A stretch of 64,000 bases of DNA from Holophagales bacterium. GTDB lineage: Bacteria; Acidobacteriota; Thermoanaerobaculia; Multivoradales; Multivoraceae. The notes under the pieces are model-generated. The model had not been told where the DNA came from and ran no database searches. It was given only the letters and a program-made list of their open reading frames with translations. Positions 9,644-18,033 of the stretch are shown piece by piece. The translations under genes and the position numbers were made by a program. The DNA is taken from positions 1-64,000 of the forward strand of contig VXSP01000013.1 in the NCBI GenBank assembly GCA_009837885.1. The letters are read 5' to 3'. Every line of letters begins with the position of its first letter. Positions within the stretch are counted from its first letter, which is position 1.

Positions 9644-10558
9644 TCAGCCGGATCCGCGAAGCGCTCCCAGGGCGCGTATGTGCTCGGGTCCCAGGCCGCA
9701 GCAGCCGCCGACGATCTGGACGCCCGCGGCCACCCAGCCGCGCGCCTCCTCCAGCAGGTCAGCCGGATCGATCACGTCGACGAAGTTCCAGTTCGGCATC
9801 GTGAAGTAGCCCGACTCCGGGTACACGCCGACCGGTCCGTCCCAGCGCTCCTGGACCATCGCCACGGCTTCCGGAACGGCCGCGATCTCGGTGTGCATCA
9901 CGTGCACGATGGACGGTCCGAGCGGAATCAGCGTGTCGAGCAGTTCCTCGAAGGACTCGTCGGGCCAGTTGAACGGAGTGATCGCGCCCGTGTCCGGGTC
10001 CTTGCGGGCGCTGACCCCCAGCCAGACGGGCAACCCGGTCTCCCTGGCCGCCCTGAAGGCGATCAGGGCACGCTCGTGAAACTGCATCATTTCGAGCGCG
10101 ATCACGTCGACGCCGGCCTCGACCAGGAGGCCGCACTGCTCCCGGTAGGCCGCCATCTGCTCGTCGGCCGGCGGGTAGCCGCCCTGGATGTTGTTCGCCG
10201 GCATCGTCGACATCGATCCGGCCACCAGCACGCCGGGGCACCCGGCCCGCTCGCGCGCCTCGAGCGCCGCCTCAACCGCCCGCCGCACGATCAGCCCGAC
10301 CTTGTCGCCCAGGCCCGCGGCCTCGAGCAACGGACGGTGAGTCGCGAACGTGTTCGTGATGATCGCGTCGGCGCCGGCCCTGATGTAGTCCTCGTGAAGG
10401 TCCCGGATCGCGTCCTGGTGCTCCAGCGCCGCCGTGCCGCACCACGCCGCGGAATCCATCGGCACACCACGGCGCTCCAGCTCCGTACCGGTTCCGCCGT
10501 CGAGCAGGAGAATCTCCCCCCGATCCAGGCACCCGTGCCACTCCTCGACGATTCCCAT
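9644..10558 (-). CDS. Homocysteine S-methyltransferase family protein
   Basis: LLLDGGTGTELERRG...GADAIITNTFATHRPLLEAAG...VGGCCGLGPEHIRAL (Zn-binding Cys pair). Start taken at MGIVEEW. Confidence 0.9.
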   Translation of the reverse strand: MGIVEEWHGCLDRGEILLLDGGTGTELERRGVPMDSAAWCGTAALEHQDAIRDLHEDYIRAGADAIITNTFATHRPLLEAAGLGDKVGLIVRRAVEAALEARERAGCPGVLVAGSMSTMPANNIQGGYPPADEQMAAYREQCGLLVEAGVDVIALEMMQFHERALIAFRAARETGLPVWLGVSARKDPDTGAITPFNWPDESFEELLDTLIPLGPSIVHVMHTEIAAVPEAVAMVQERWDGPVGVYPESGYFTMPNWNFVDVIDPADLLEEARGWVAAGVQIVGGCCGLGPEHIRALGALRGSG

Positions 10559-10619
10559 CCAGCCTCCTCGGCACGTCACTCTGCCACATCCGCGACGCCG
10601 CTACAGCTACACTCACGCG

Positions 10620-11942
10620 ATGAGCAGCGACTGGTTCTACAAGTTCGACACCCTGTCCCTTCACGCCGGTCAACGGCCCGACCCGACCACCGGAGCGCGC
10701 GCCGTGCCGGTGTACAACTCGACGTCGTACGTGTTCCGGGACACGGACCACGCCGCCGGGCTGTTCAACCTGGAGGAGGCCGGGCACATCTACTCGCGCA
10801 TCTCCAATCCGACGGTCGCGGTCTTCGAGGAACGGATCGCCGCGCTCGAGGGCGGAGTCGGCGCGGTGGCCACCGCTTCCGGGCAGTCGGCGTTCCACCT
10901 GGCGGCGGCGACGATTCTCTCCGCCGGCGACCACGTCGTCTCCTCGGCGGCCATCTACGGCGGTACGCACAACCTGCTGAACCACACGCTGCGCCGGTTC
11001 GGCATCGAGACGACCTTCGTCGAACCGACCGAGCCCGCGAACTTCCGGCGCGCCGCCCGTCCGAACACCAAGCTGTTCTTCGGCGAGACGATCGGCAACC
11101 CGCGGATCGACGTCCTGGACATCCCCGCTGTCGCCACGATCGCCCACGAGATCGGCGTACCGTTGCTCATCGACAACACGTTCGGAACACCGTTCCTGTC
11201 GAGGCCGATCGATCTCGGCGCGGACCTTGTGATGCACTCGGCGACCAAGTTCATCGGCGGCCACGGCGTCACCCTGGGAGGCGTCCTGGTAGACAGCGGC
11301 AAGTTCGACTGGGCCGCCACCGGGCGCTTCCCGATCATGACCGAGCCCTGTCCGGGCTACCACGGCATCGCCTTCGCCGAGCACTACGGCCCGCCGGCCT
11401 TCATCCTCAAGGCGAGGCTCGAAGGACTGCGCGACTTCGGCGCCTGCCTCAACCCGCAGGCCGCGTTCTACCTGCTCCAGGGGCTGGAGACCCTGCCGCT
11501 CCGGGTCGCCCGCCATGTTGAGAACGCGCGGGCGGTCGCCGAGTTCCTCGAGCAGCACGAGGCGGTCGAGTGGGTGAGCTACCCCGACCTGCCCAGTCAC
11601 CCGCAGCATGACCTCGCCCGGAAGCTGCTGCCAAACGGCAGCGGCGCCCTGCTGACCTTCGGGATTCGGGGCGGACTCGAGGCCGGGATCGCCTTCATCG
11701 AGGGTCTTGAGCTCTGGTCGCACCTCGCCAACGTCGGCGACGCCAAGAGCCTGGTCATTCACCCGGCGAGCACGACGCACCAGCAGATGACTGCCGAAGA
11801 GCTCGCCGAGTCGGGCGTCACCCAGGAGATGGTGCGGCTGTCGGTCGGGCTCGAGGATCCCCAGGACCTCGTGGCCGATCTCGACCGGGCCCTGAAACGC
11901 TCGCAGAGACGGGCGCAGCGACCGCGGGCGGTGGCCTCCTGA
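10620..11942 (+). CDS. metY: O-acetylhomocysteine aminocarboxypropyltransferase / cysteine synthase family
   Basis: ATG at 10620; FDTLSLHAGQRPDPTTGARAVPVYNSTSYVF...SATKFIGGHGVTLGG PLP-lysine motif. Confidence 0.93.
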   Translation: MSSDWFYKFDTLSLHAGQRPDPTTGARAVPVYNSTSYVFRDTDHAAGLFNLEEAGHIYSRISNPTVAVFEERIAALEGGVGAVATASGQSAFHLAAATILSAGDHVVSSAAIYGGTHNLLNHTLRRFGIETTFVEPTEPANFRRAARPNTKLFFGETIGNPRIDVLDIPAVATIAHEIGVPLLIDNTFGTPFLSRPIDLGADLVMHSATKFIGGHGVTLGGVLVDSGKFDWAATGRFPIMTEPCPGYHGIAFAEHYGPPAFILKARLEGLRDFGACLNPQAAFYLLQGLETLPLRVARHVENARAVAEFLEQHEAVEWVSYPDLPSHPQHDLARKLLPNGSGALLTFGIRGGLEAGIAFIEGLELWSHLANVGDAKSLVIHPASTTHQQMTAEELAESGVTQEMVRLSVGLEDPQDLVADLDRALKRSQRRAQRPRAVAS

Positions 11943-12778
11943 CCGAACTCGGGATCCAGGGCCGCAAGGCCTACTGCGGCACCGGCGGCTCCGCCTGGCG
12001 GGAAGGGCTACCCCTGGCGCTGCTGCTCCACGGCGCCGGCAGCGACCACACGGTATGGGCGCTGCAGGCCCGATCGCTGGCTCAACACGGCTGGAACGTC
12101 GCCGCGCCCGACCTGCCCGGCCACGGCGCGTCCGAGGACCTGGACGCCATCACGACGATCGCCGACTACGCCGCCTGGACCGTCGACTTCGCGGCAGCGG
12201 CGGCGGAGCTGGCGGGCAGCCGGGACATCGCGCTCGTCGGCCACTCGATGGGCGCCTGCATCGCGGTCGACGCGGCTTCCCGGCTGAACGGCCGCCTGAG
12301 CCGGCTGGCCCTGCTCGGCGCCGGCGAGACGCTCCGGGTCAATCCCGGCCTGCTGGCGGACACTCTGAAACGGCCGCTCGACGCCCATCGGTTCATCGCC
12401 GCCTTCGGACACGGTACCGGCGCCCACTTCGGCGGCGCCGAATCCCCCGGACTGTGGATGCTCGGGTCGACGATGGCGCTGCTCGACCGCTGCCTGCCGG
12501 AAGTGCTCCACCGCGACTTCGCCGCCTGCAACGAGTGGGAGGGAAGCGAGAGCGCAGCGGGCGTCACCTGCGCCACGCTGGTCGTGGCCGGCGCGAAGGA
12601 CAGGATGACGCCGCCGAGGGCCGGCCGCGCGCTCGCCGACCGCATCCGCGGCCCGCGTTCCGGGGGCGACAGGGGCGGCGCCGGTTTCGTGACCGTGGCG
12701 GACGCCGGCCACATGCTGATGGCCGAAGCGCCCGGCGCCGTCACCCGCTGCCTGCGGGGCTTCCTGGGCGCAAAGTAA
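11939..12778 (+). CDS. Alpha/beta hydrolase (start codon uncertain, possibly CTG at 11939)
   Basis: Open frame upstream of listed 12248 ATG encodes LTELGIQGRKAYCGTGGSAWREGLPLALLLHGAGSDHTVWALQARSLAQHGWNVAAPDLPGHGASE...VGHSMGAC, i.e. the missing N-terminal half of the fold. Confidence 0.75.
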   Translation: MTELGIQGRKAYCGTGGSAWREGLPLALLLHGAGSDHTVWALQARSLAQHGWNVAAPDLPGHGASEDLDAITTIADYAAWTVDFAAAAAELAGSRDIALVGHSMGACIAVDAASRLNGRLSRLALLGAGETLRVNPGLLADTLKRPLDAHRFIAAFGHGTGAHFGGAESPGLWMLGSTMALLDRCLPEVLHRDFAACNEWEGSESAAGVTCATLVVAGAKDRMTPPRAGRALADRIRGPRSGGDRGGAGFVTVADAGHMLMAEAPGAVTRCLRGFLGAK

Positions 12779-12817
12779 CGCGGCGGGAGATTCGGAGGCC
12801 GGCGCCGCGCGCCGGAT

Positions 12818-12844
12818 GCCGGCGGGGACGCCGGCGCACCCAGT
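12818..12844 (+). repeat. REP-like intergenic palindrome
   Basis: GCCGGCGGGGACGCCGGCGCACCCAGT between two convergent genes. Confidence 0.85.
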
Positions 12845-12865
12845 ATCGGCCGCGCCAGGGCCCCG

Positions 12866-14938
12866 TTACTGAGCCAGGCTCTCCGCGAGGCGCATCAGGG
12901 TCACTGCTTCGCGACGGTAGCCGTACCGGTCGTCGCCGGTGTTGGCCACGGCGAGCGCGACCGCGTCGCTCCAGGTCCAGTCGCCGGTGTAGGCGCCATC
13001 CCGCAGGAGCTGGGCGAAACCGGCAACCGCGGCCGCGAAGCGCTGGTCGGTGCCGGCACCGCCCACGTCGGGAGCGATCGGCAGTTCGATGAGTTCGCTC
13101 GACTCCTCTCCCGGCTCCTTGTACCGGAGCCGCAGGAAGGCGAGTTCCCGGGAACCTGCCCGGCTCTCCGCGGCCGCCGGCGGCTCGGCCGCGCGGCCGG
13201 CGTAGCGCAGAGCGTCGTGCAGCACGGCCGGCGACCCCACCGGCGTCACCTCGTAGATCGCGGTGACCGCGTGCCCGGCGCCGATCTCGCCGGCGTCGAC
13301 CCGGTCGTTGTTGAAGTCCTCGCGCCGGAGGCCTCTGGTCTCATAACCGATCAGGCGATACTCGGCGACCGCGGCTGGATTGAACTCGACCTGGATCTTC
13401 ACGTCGTTGGCGATCGGGAACAAGGTGCCGGAAAGCTGGTCGACGAGCACCTTCTGCGCCTCCGCGAGCGTGTCGATGTAGGCCGCCTGACCGTTGCCGT
13501 TCTGGGCCAGCGCCTGCATCGTCGCGTCATCCAGGTTGCCGCGGCCGAAGCCGAGGACGGACAGGTAGATGCCGCTGTCACGTTGACGGGTAATGAAGCC
13601 CTCGAGTTGCTCCGGGTCCGAGATGCCGACGTTGAAGTCGCCATCCGTGGCCAGGATGACCCTCGTGACTTCGCCGTCGGCGGCCATGCCCGCGGCGGTC
13701 TGGTAGGCCAACTGGATGCCCGCCGCCCCGGCCGTCGAACCGCTCGCATGGAGACGGTCGAGCGCCGCCAGGATCGTCCCGCGATCGCTCGACGCCGTGG
13801 CGTCCAGCGTCAGGCCGGCGCTACCCGCGTAGGTGACGATCGCCACCTCGTCCGCCGGGTTCAACTGGCCGAGCATCAGGCGGAAAGACTGCACGAGAAG
13901 CGGCAGCTTGTTCGGCTGATTCATCGAACCCGAAGTGTCGATCAGGAAGACCAGGTTGAGCGGCGGCCGGTCGTCCGTCGCCGGCTGCCGGCCCTGGATC
14001 CCGATCTGCATCAGCAGCGTGTCCGGGTTCCACGGCGTCTCGGACACGGTCACCGTCGGCCGGAACGGCGCGCCGCGTTCCCCCGGCGCCGGATACGCGT
14101 AGGGGAAGTAGTTGACCAGTTCCTCGATCCGCACCGACTCGGGCGCCGGCAGGTAGCCGTTCGTCAGCGACGACCGGACGACGGAGTAGCTGGCGGTGTC
14201 GACGTCGATGGAGAAGGTCGAGACGGGTTCTTCGCTCGCGACCCTCACCGGACTGGCATCTTCGTTGGCGAAGGCTTCTGTGTTGGGCCGCGGGACGAGC
14301 GTGGGGTCGGCGACCCACGCCGCAACGTACGATTCGGCGGCCACCGACTCTCGCTGGATCGACCTCCGGAGTTCCGCCGACCGTGCAGCGGGCGGAGGAG
14401 GCGGTTCGGCTGCCGGGAGCGGCGGCTCGGCGGCCAAGGGCGGCGGCGGCGGCGGCTCCGCCAACTCGAAGAACTCGATGCTCTGGTCCTCGGGCTGGCG
14501 GTCCAATGTGGCCGCCACTGCCTCCGCAGCTTCCTGGTCAGCCGGCAGCGCAGCTTCACGGCGAGACGCGACTGGTGCACTCTGGGGGACCGCCGGAAGC
14601 TCATGCGAGACACCGGTGTCAGCTATGAGGAACTCAGCGGGCGGCGGCGCGTCCCGGTTCACGATCCCCCATAGAGCTGCGAGGGCGACGGCGGCCGCAA
14701 CGCCGGCGGCAGCTAGGACAGGTCGAGAAGTCAGTGCGTTGAGCATGTGTCGTACTCCTTGTTCGATGCCCGCCCAGGTGCTGGCGCGGTCATCTGTACG
14801 ACGCTGCTCGGCGCCCGAGTCTTGGACGCGGTCAAAGAGTTCCTGGGCGCGAGCCAGGTTCGCCTTCCGCCTTTCGGTATCCGGCTCCGGCGTCGAACGC
14901 TCGAATGCGCGTTTCAGATCGTCGAGTGGATCGGTCAT
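12866..14938 (-). CDS. von Willebrand factor A domain protein (YfbK-like, DUF3520-type C-terminus), putative membrane partner of ECF sigma factor
   Basis: MTDPLDDLKRAFERSTPEP N-terminus, one TM, vWA MIDAS LIDTSGSMNQPNKL. ATGA overlap with the sigma factor gene. Confidence 0.88.
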   Translation of the reverse strand: MTDPLDDLKRAFERSTPEPDTERRKANLARAQELFDRVQDSGAEQRRTDDRASTWAGIEQGVRHMLNALTSRPVLAAAGVAAAVALAALWGIVNRDAPPPAEFLIADTGVSHELPAVPQSAPVASRREAALPADQEAAEAVAATLDRQPEDQSIEFFELAEPPPPPPLAAEPPLPAAEPPPPPAARSAELRRSIQRESVAAESYVAAWVADPTLVPRPNTEAFANEDASPVRVASEEPVSTFSIDVDTASYSVVRSSLTNGYLPAPESVRIEELVNYFPYAYPAPGERGAPFRPTVTVSETPWNPDTLLMQIGIQGRQPATDDRPPLNLVFLIDTSGSMNQPNKLPLLVQSFRLMLGQLNPADEVAIVTYAGSAGLTLDATASSDRGTILAALDRLHASGSTAGAAGIQLAYQTAAGMAADGEVTRVILATDGDFNVGISDPEQLEGFITRQRDSGIYLSVLGFGRGNLDDATMQALAQNGNGQAAYIDTLAEAQKVLVDQLSGTLFPIANDVKIQVEFNPAAVAEYRLIGYETRGLRREDFNNDRVDAGEIGAGHAVTAIYEVTPVGSPAVLHDALRYAGRAAEPPAAAESRAGSRELAFLRLRYKEPGEESSELIELPIAPDVGGAGTDQRFAAAVAGFAQLLRDGAYTGDWTWSDAVALAVANTGDDRYGYRREAVTLMRLAESLAQ

Positions 14939-15540
14939 CGTCCTGCTTCCTCTTGCCACATCGCCCGCAGCCGTTTCCGGACCTCCGACAGCCGCCAGCT
15001 CACGGTGCCTTCGGAGACACCGAGCACCTCGGCGGCTTGCGCATGGGTCATCTCGCCGTCGATCGTGAGCGCGACCGTGTCGCGCAGGTCGCCAGGCAAG
15101 GCGCCCATGGCCCACCGCAGCCAAGCGAGATCAGCGGCCGTGTCTCTCGCCGCCGCCCGGCGGTTCACTTCCCAGTCCCCCCAACCTTCCGCCGCCTTCG
15201 TCCGGCTGGAGTCCCGCCGTCGCCGATCATGCGCCGCGTTCACCGCGATCCGGTACAGCCAGGTCGTGAACCGTGCCTTGCCGCGGAAGCTCTTCAACTT
15301 CGCCGGCAGGGCGAAACAGATGTCCTGCGTCAGATCCTCCGCCTCCTCTCGCCGTCCCGTCAGCCGGAAGCAGAGCCGGAAGATTCGGTCGTAGTGAAGG
15401 TCGAGAAGCGCCGCGAAGGCCTCGCGGTCGCCTCCGGCGGCAGCCCGGACCAGATCCCCATCTCTCCTGGGCACGCTCGTCACCCTAGCGCCGGTGGAAG
15501 CCCACCTGGCCTCGAAGACATGCTGGACCGCTTCTGCCAT
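14935..15540 (-). CDS. ECF-type RNA polymerase sigma factor
   Basis: Region 2 RIFRLCFRLTGRREEAEDLTQDICFALPAKLKSFRGKARFTTWLYRIAVNAAHD and region 4 HAQAAEVLGVSEGTVSWRLSEVRKRLR. Confidence 0.93.
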   Translation of the reverse strand: MAEAVQHVFEARWASTGARVTSVPRRDGDLVRAAAGGDREAFAALLDLHYDRIFRLCFRLTGRREEAEDLTQDICFALPAKLKSFRGKARFTTWLYRIAVNAAHDRRRRDSSRTKAAEGWGDWEVNRRAAARDTAADLAWLRWAMGALPGDLRDTVALTIDGEMTHAQAAEVLGVSEGTVSWRLSEVRKRLRAMWQEEAGR

Positions 15541-15602
15541 CCCAACTCACCGGTATGACGCATGAGAACGCCGAATCCTTGGCGAAGCGGGGCGGGACTG
15601 TC

Positions 15603-16112
15603 TCACCGGGGGACTGTTCGTTCCAGTAGCGAGCGCAGCCTCGGCAGGGCGCGCCTGTCCTTCTCGCGGTCGGCAGCGGCCTTCGAGCGGATGATGTCTG
15701 CCAGCGAGGAGACGAGGATCGTGATTCCTCCGGCATCGATGGAGACGGCATCGCGTTTCAGGTCTCGAAAGCCCTGCGTACCTGTGGGCGTGAAGGCGAC
15801 ATCGATGTCCCCCGCCTGCGTCGTCAGGTTCAGCATCGCGTCCTGTCCGAGGTTGCGCAAGAACGTGCCCGAACAGTCGAACGGAAGACCTTCCGGGCTG
15901 CCCTCGGCGCGGATTCGCGCACCCAGAGATCGCAGAGCGGTGGCCAGGCGCTCCAGATTGTCGGGGTCGAACGCGGGAGCAATGTCGAGATCGATCGTCA
16001 CACCCGCGTCACCGTGCAGAATCGCAGCCATGCCGCCGATCAGGATGTAGCGGACTTCGGCATCGGACAGGGCGTGGAGAATCCGGTCCGGGTCGAAATC
16101 TCCTTCAGTCAC
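15603..16112 (-). CDS. Nucleotidyltransferase-like protein (DUF6036/AbiEii-like)
   Basis: GTG at 16112: FDPDRILHALSDAEVRYILIGGMAAILHGDAGVTIDLDIAPAFD; GG and DxD nucleotidyltransferase pattern. Confidence 0.75.
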   Translation of the reverse strand: MTEGDFDPDRILHALSDAEVRYILIGGMAAILHGDAGVTIDLDIAPAFDPDNLERLATALRSLGARIRAEGSPEGLPFDCSGTFLRNLGQDAMLNLTTQAGDIDVAFTPTGTQGFRDLKRDAVSIDAGGITILVSSLADIIRSKAAADREKDRRALPRLRSLLERTVPR

Positions 16113-16431
16113 GAGCGCGCCCCTCCATAGCGCGTCGACCGCGCAGTACGAATCTCGCGGCCCTGGCAGCGTCCGCCAAACGCTCCTCCGGCGAGCGGCG
16201 CAGCGTCCGCTCGAACAACGCGGCGGTCTCGGGATCCGGCTCCCCCAGACCGACCCGAATCTCGTACCCCGCGGCCCGCACAAGCCGCTCGACAAGGTCC
16301 GTTGAAGGCGTCCTGGCGCCCGACTCGACCCGGGCGACCGTGGACTGCGGCACCCCGGCGCGCTTCGCGAGTTCGATCTGCGTGAGTCCCGCGCGCTTTC
16401 GCGCCTCACGCACCAGACTTCGGAGGATCAT
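16105..16431 (-). CDS. XRE-family HTH transcriptional regulator (putative antitoxin)
   Basis: REARKRAGLTQIELAKRAGVPQSTVARVESGARTPS; 8-bp overlap with downstream nucleotidyltransferase gene. Confidence 0.85.
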   Translation of the reverse strand: MILRSLVREARKRAGLTQIELAKRAGVPQSTVARVESGARTPSTDLVERLVRAAGYEIRVGLGEPDPETAALFERTLRRSPEERLADAARAARFVLRGRRAMEGRARD

Positions 16432-16563
16432 TGCATCTTTATAGCCAATCCGGCATAGAGAATCAAGCCGGAGTTGGGCGAACCTCTACTCCCGGCTCGG
16501 GCTCGTGCCGGTAGCCCAGCACGCCAGCACGCTGCTATCTTCCCCGCGGCAACCTGGAGGTCG

Positions 16564-17457
16564 ATGACGATGCACCTGTCGATGCACAACTGGATGCGCG
16601 CCGAGCCGCTGGAGAAGACGCTCGCGAGGCTCAAGGAGTTCGGCTACGAGTCGCTCGAGATCAGTGGCGAGCCCGAGAGCTACGACACGGCCGAAGTGCG
16701 CGAGCTACTCCGGCGCTACGGCATTCGTTGCTGGGGCTCCGTCACCCTGATGATGGACGGCCGCAGCCTGATCGCGAAGGACGAAGCGGAGCGCGCCAGC
16801 TCCGTTCAGTACGTCAAGGACTGCATCACGATGGTCAAGGAGCTCGAGGGTCACGAGATCTCGATCGTGCCGGGCACCGTGGGCAAGGTCGACCCCGATT
16901 CGACGCCCGAGAACGAGTGGAACTGGGCCGTCGAGAGCATGCGGGAGATCTACGATCACGGTCAGGCCGCGGGCGTGCTGCTGGCCATCGAGCCGATCAA
17001 CCGCTTCGAGACCTACTTCATCAACCGCGGCGCCCAGGCCCTGGCCCTGGCCGAAGCGACGGGCCCCGACTGCGGCGTCTGCCTCGACGCCTTCCACATG
17101 AACATGGAAGACCGCGACCTGCTCGGCTCGATCCGCCAGGCCGGCAGCCGCCTCGTCGACTTCCACGTCGCCGACAGCAACCGGATGGCGGCCGGCATGG
17201 GCGCCCTCGACTGGACCGCGATCGTCGAGACGCTACGCGACGTCGGCTACGACGGCGCGCTGACCGTCGAGTTCGTGGCGTCCATTGATCGCACGCCGGC
17301 CAACCGGCACCCGAACGCGGTGGAAACGGAGCCGACCGACATCACGCCGGAACAGAAGAAGTTCATCGAGGACCACGGCAGCAACCTGCTGAGCGACGAG
17401 TTCTACACGATGCTCACGAGGCGGTCGGCGGAGGAGTTGCTGCCGCTCATCCGCTGA
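16564..17457 (+). CDS. Sugar phosphate isomerase/epimerase (xylose isomerase-like TIM barrel)
   Basis: MTMHLSMHNWMRAEPLEKTLARLKEFGYESLEISGE...LLAIEPINRFETYFINRG...CLDAFHMNMED...DFHVADSNR. Confidence 0.88.
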   Translation: MTMHLSMHNWMRAEPLEKTLARLKEFGYESLEISGEPESYDTAEVRELLRRYGIRCWGSVTLMMDGRSLIAKDEAERASSVQYVKDCITMVKELEGHEISIVPGTVGKVDPDSTPENEWNWAVESMREIYDHGQAAGVLLAIEPINRFETYFINRGAQALALAEATGPDCGVCLDAFHMNMEDRDLLGSIRQAGSRLVDFHVADSNRMAAGMGALDWTAIVETLRDVGYDGALTVEFVASIDRTPANRHPNAVETEPTDITPEQKKFIEDHGSNLLSDEFYTMLTRRSAEELLPLIR

Positions 17458-17480
17458 CCCCGGCATCGAGAGAGGACGAC

Positions 17481-17975
17481 ATGGCGAACGTGCTGCAGAT
17501 CCAACACGCGACGGTCGTCGTCGACGACCTGGAGAAGGCCTGCGCCTTCTACGAGAACGAACTCGGGCTGGAACCGCTGCCGACGTTCAACCTCGACTTC
17601 CCCGCCCAGTTCTTCAAGATCAACGAGGAGCAACAGCTTCACGTCACGGAGTGGGAGGACCAGGCCTCGTTCCGCGGCCACCTCTGCCTGCAAGTCGATG
17701 ACTTCGACTCGATCTTCTTCCGCATGCGCGAGCTCGGCGCGATCGACACCTCACCCTGGGGCAAGGTGCGTCGGCTTCCCGACGGCGCGATGCAGATGTT
17801 CATCCGCGACCCGGCGGGCAACCTGATCGAAATCTCTTGCCCAAATGACGTCACCGTCGACGAGGCGATCTTCAGGGACGACCTGGTCGATGCGGAGGGC
17901 CGGCTCTACGAGTCGAAGCGCGACGATCCCAGGGGTCTGCACACCGAAGACGCGACGCTCTACCACGGGCGGTAG
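17481..17975 (+). CDS. VOC-family (glyoxalase-like) protein
   Basis: QIQHATVVVDDLEKACAFYENELGLEPL...FIRDPAGNLIEISCPNDV. Confidence 0.88.
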   Translation: MANVLQIQHATVVVDDLEKACAFYENELGLEPLPTFNLDFPAQFFKINEEQQLHVTEWEDQASFRGHLCLQVDDFDSIFFRMRELGAIDTSPWGKVRRLPDGAMQMFIRDPAGNLIEISCPNDVTVDEAIFRDDLVDAEGRLYESKRDDPRGLHTEDATLYHGR

Positions 17976-18033
17976 CGCTGCCAATCGGTCGCTGGCACGA
18001 ACCAGCGAACTCCTGAGTGCGGGAGTCCGCTAG

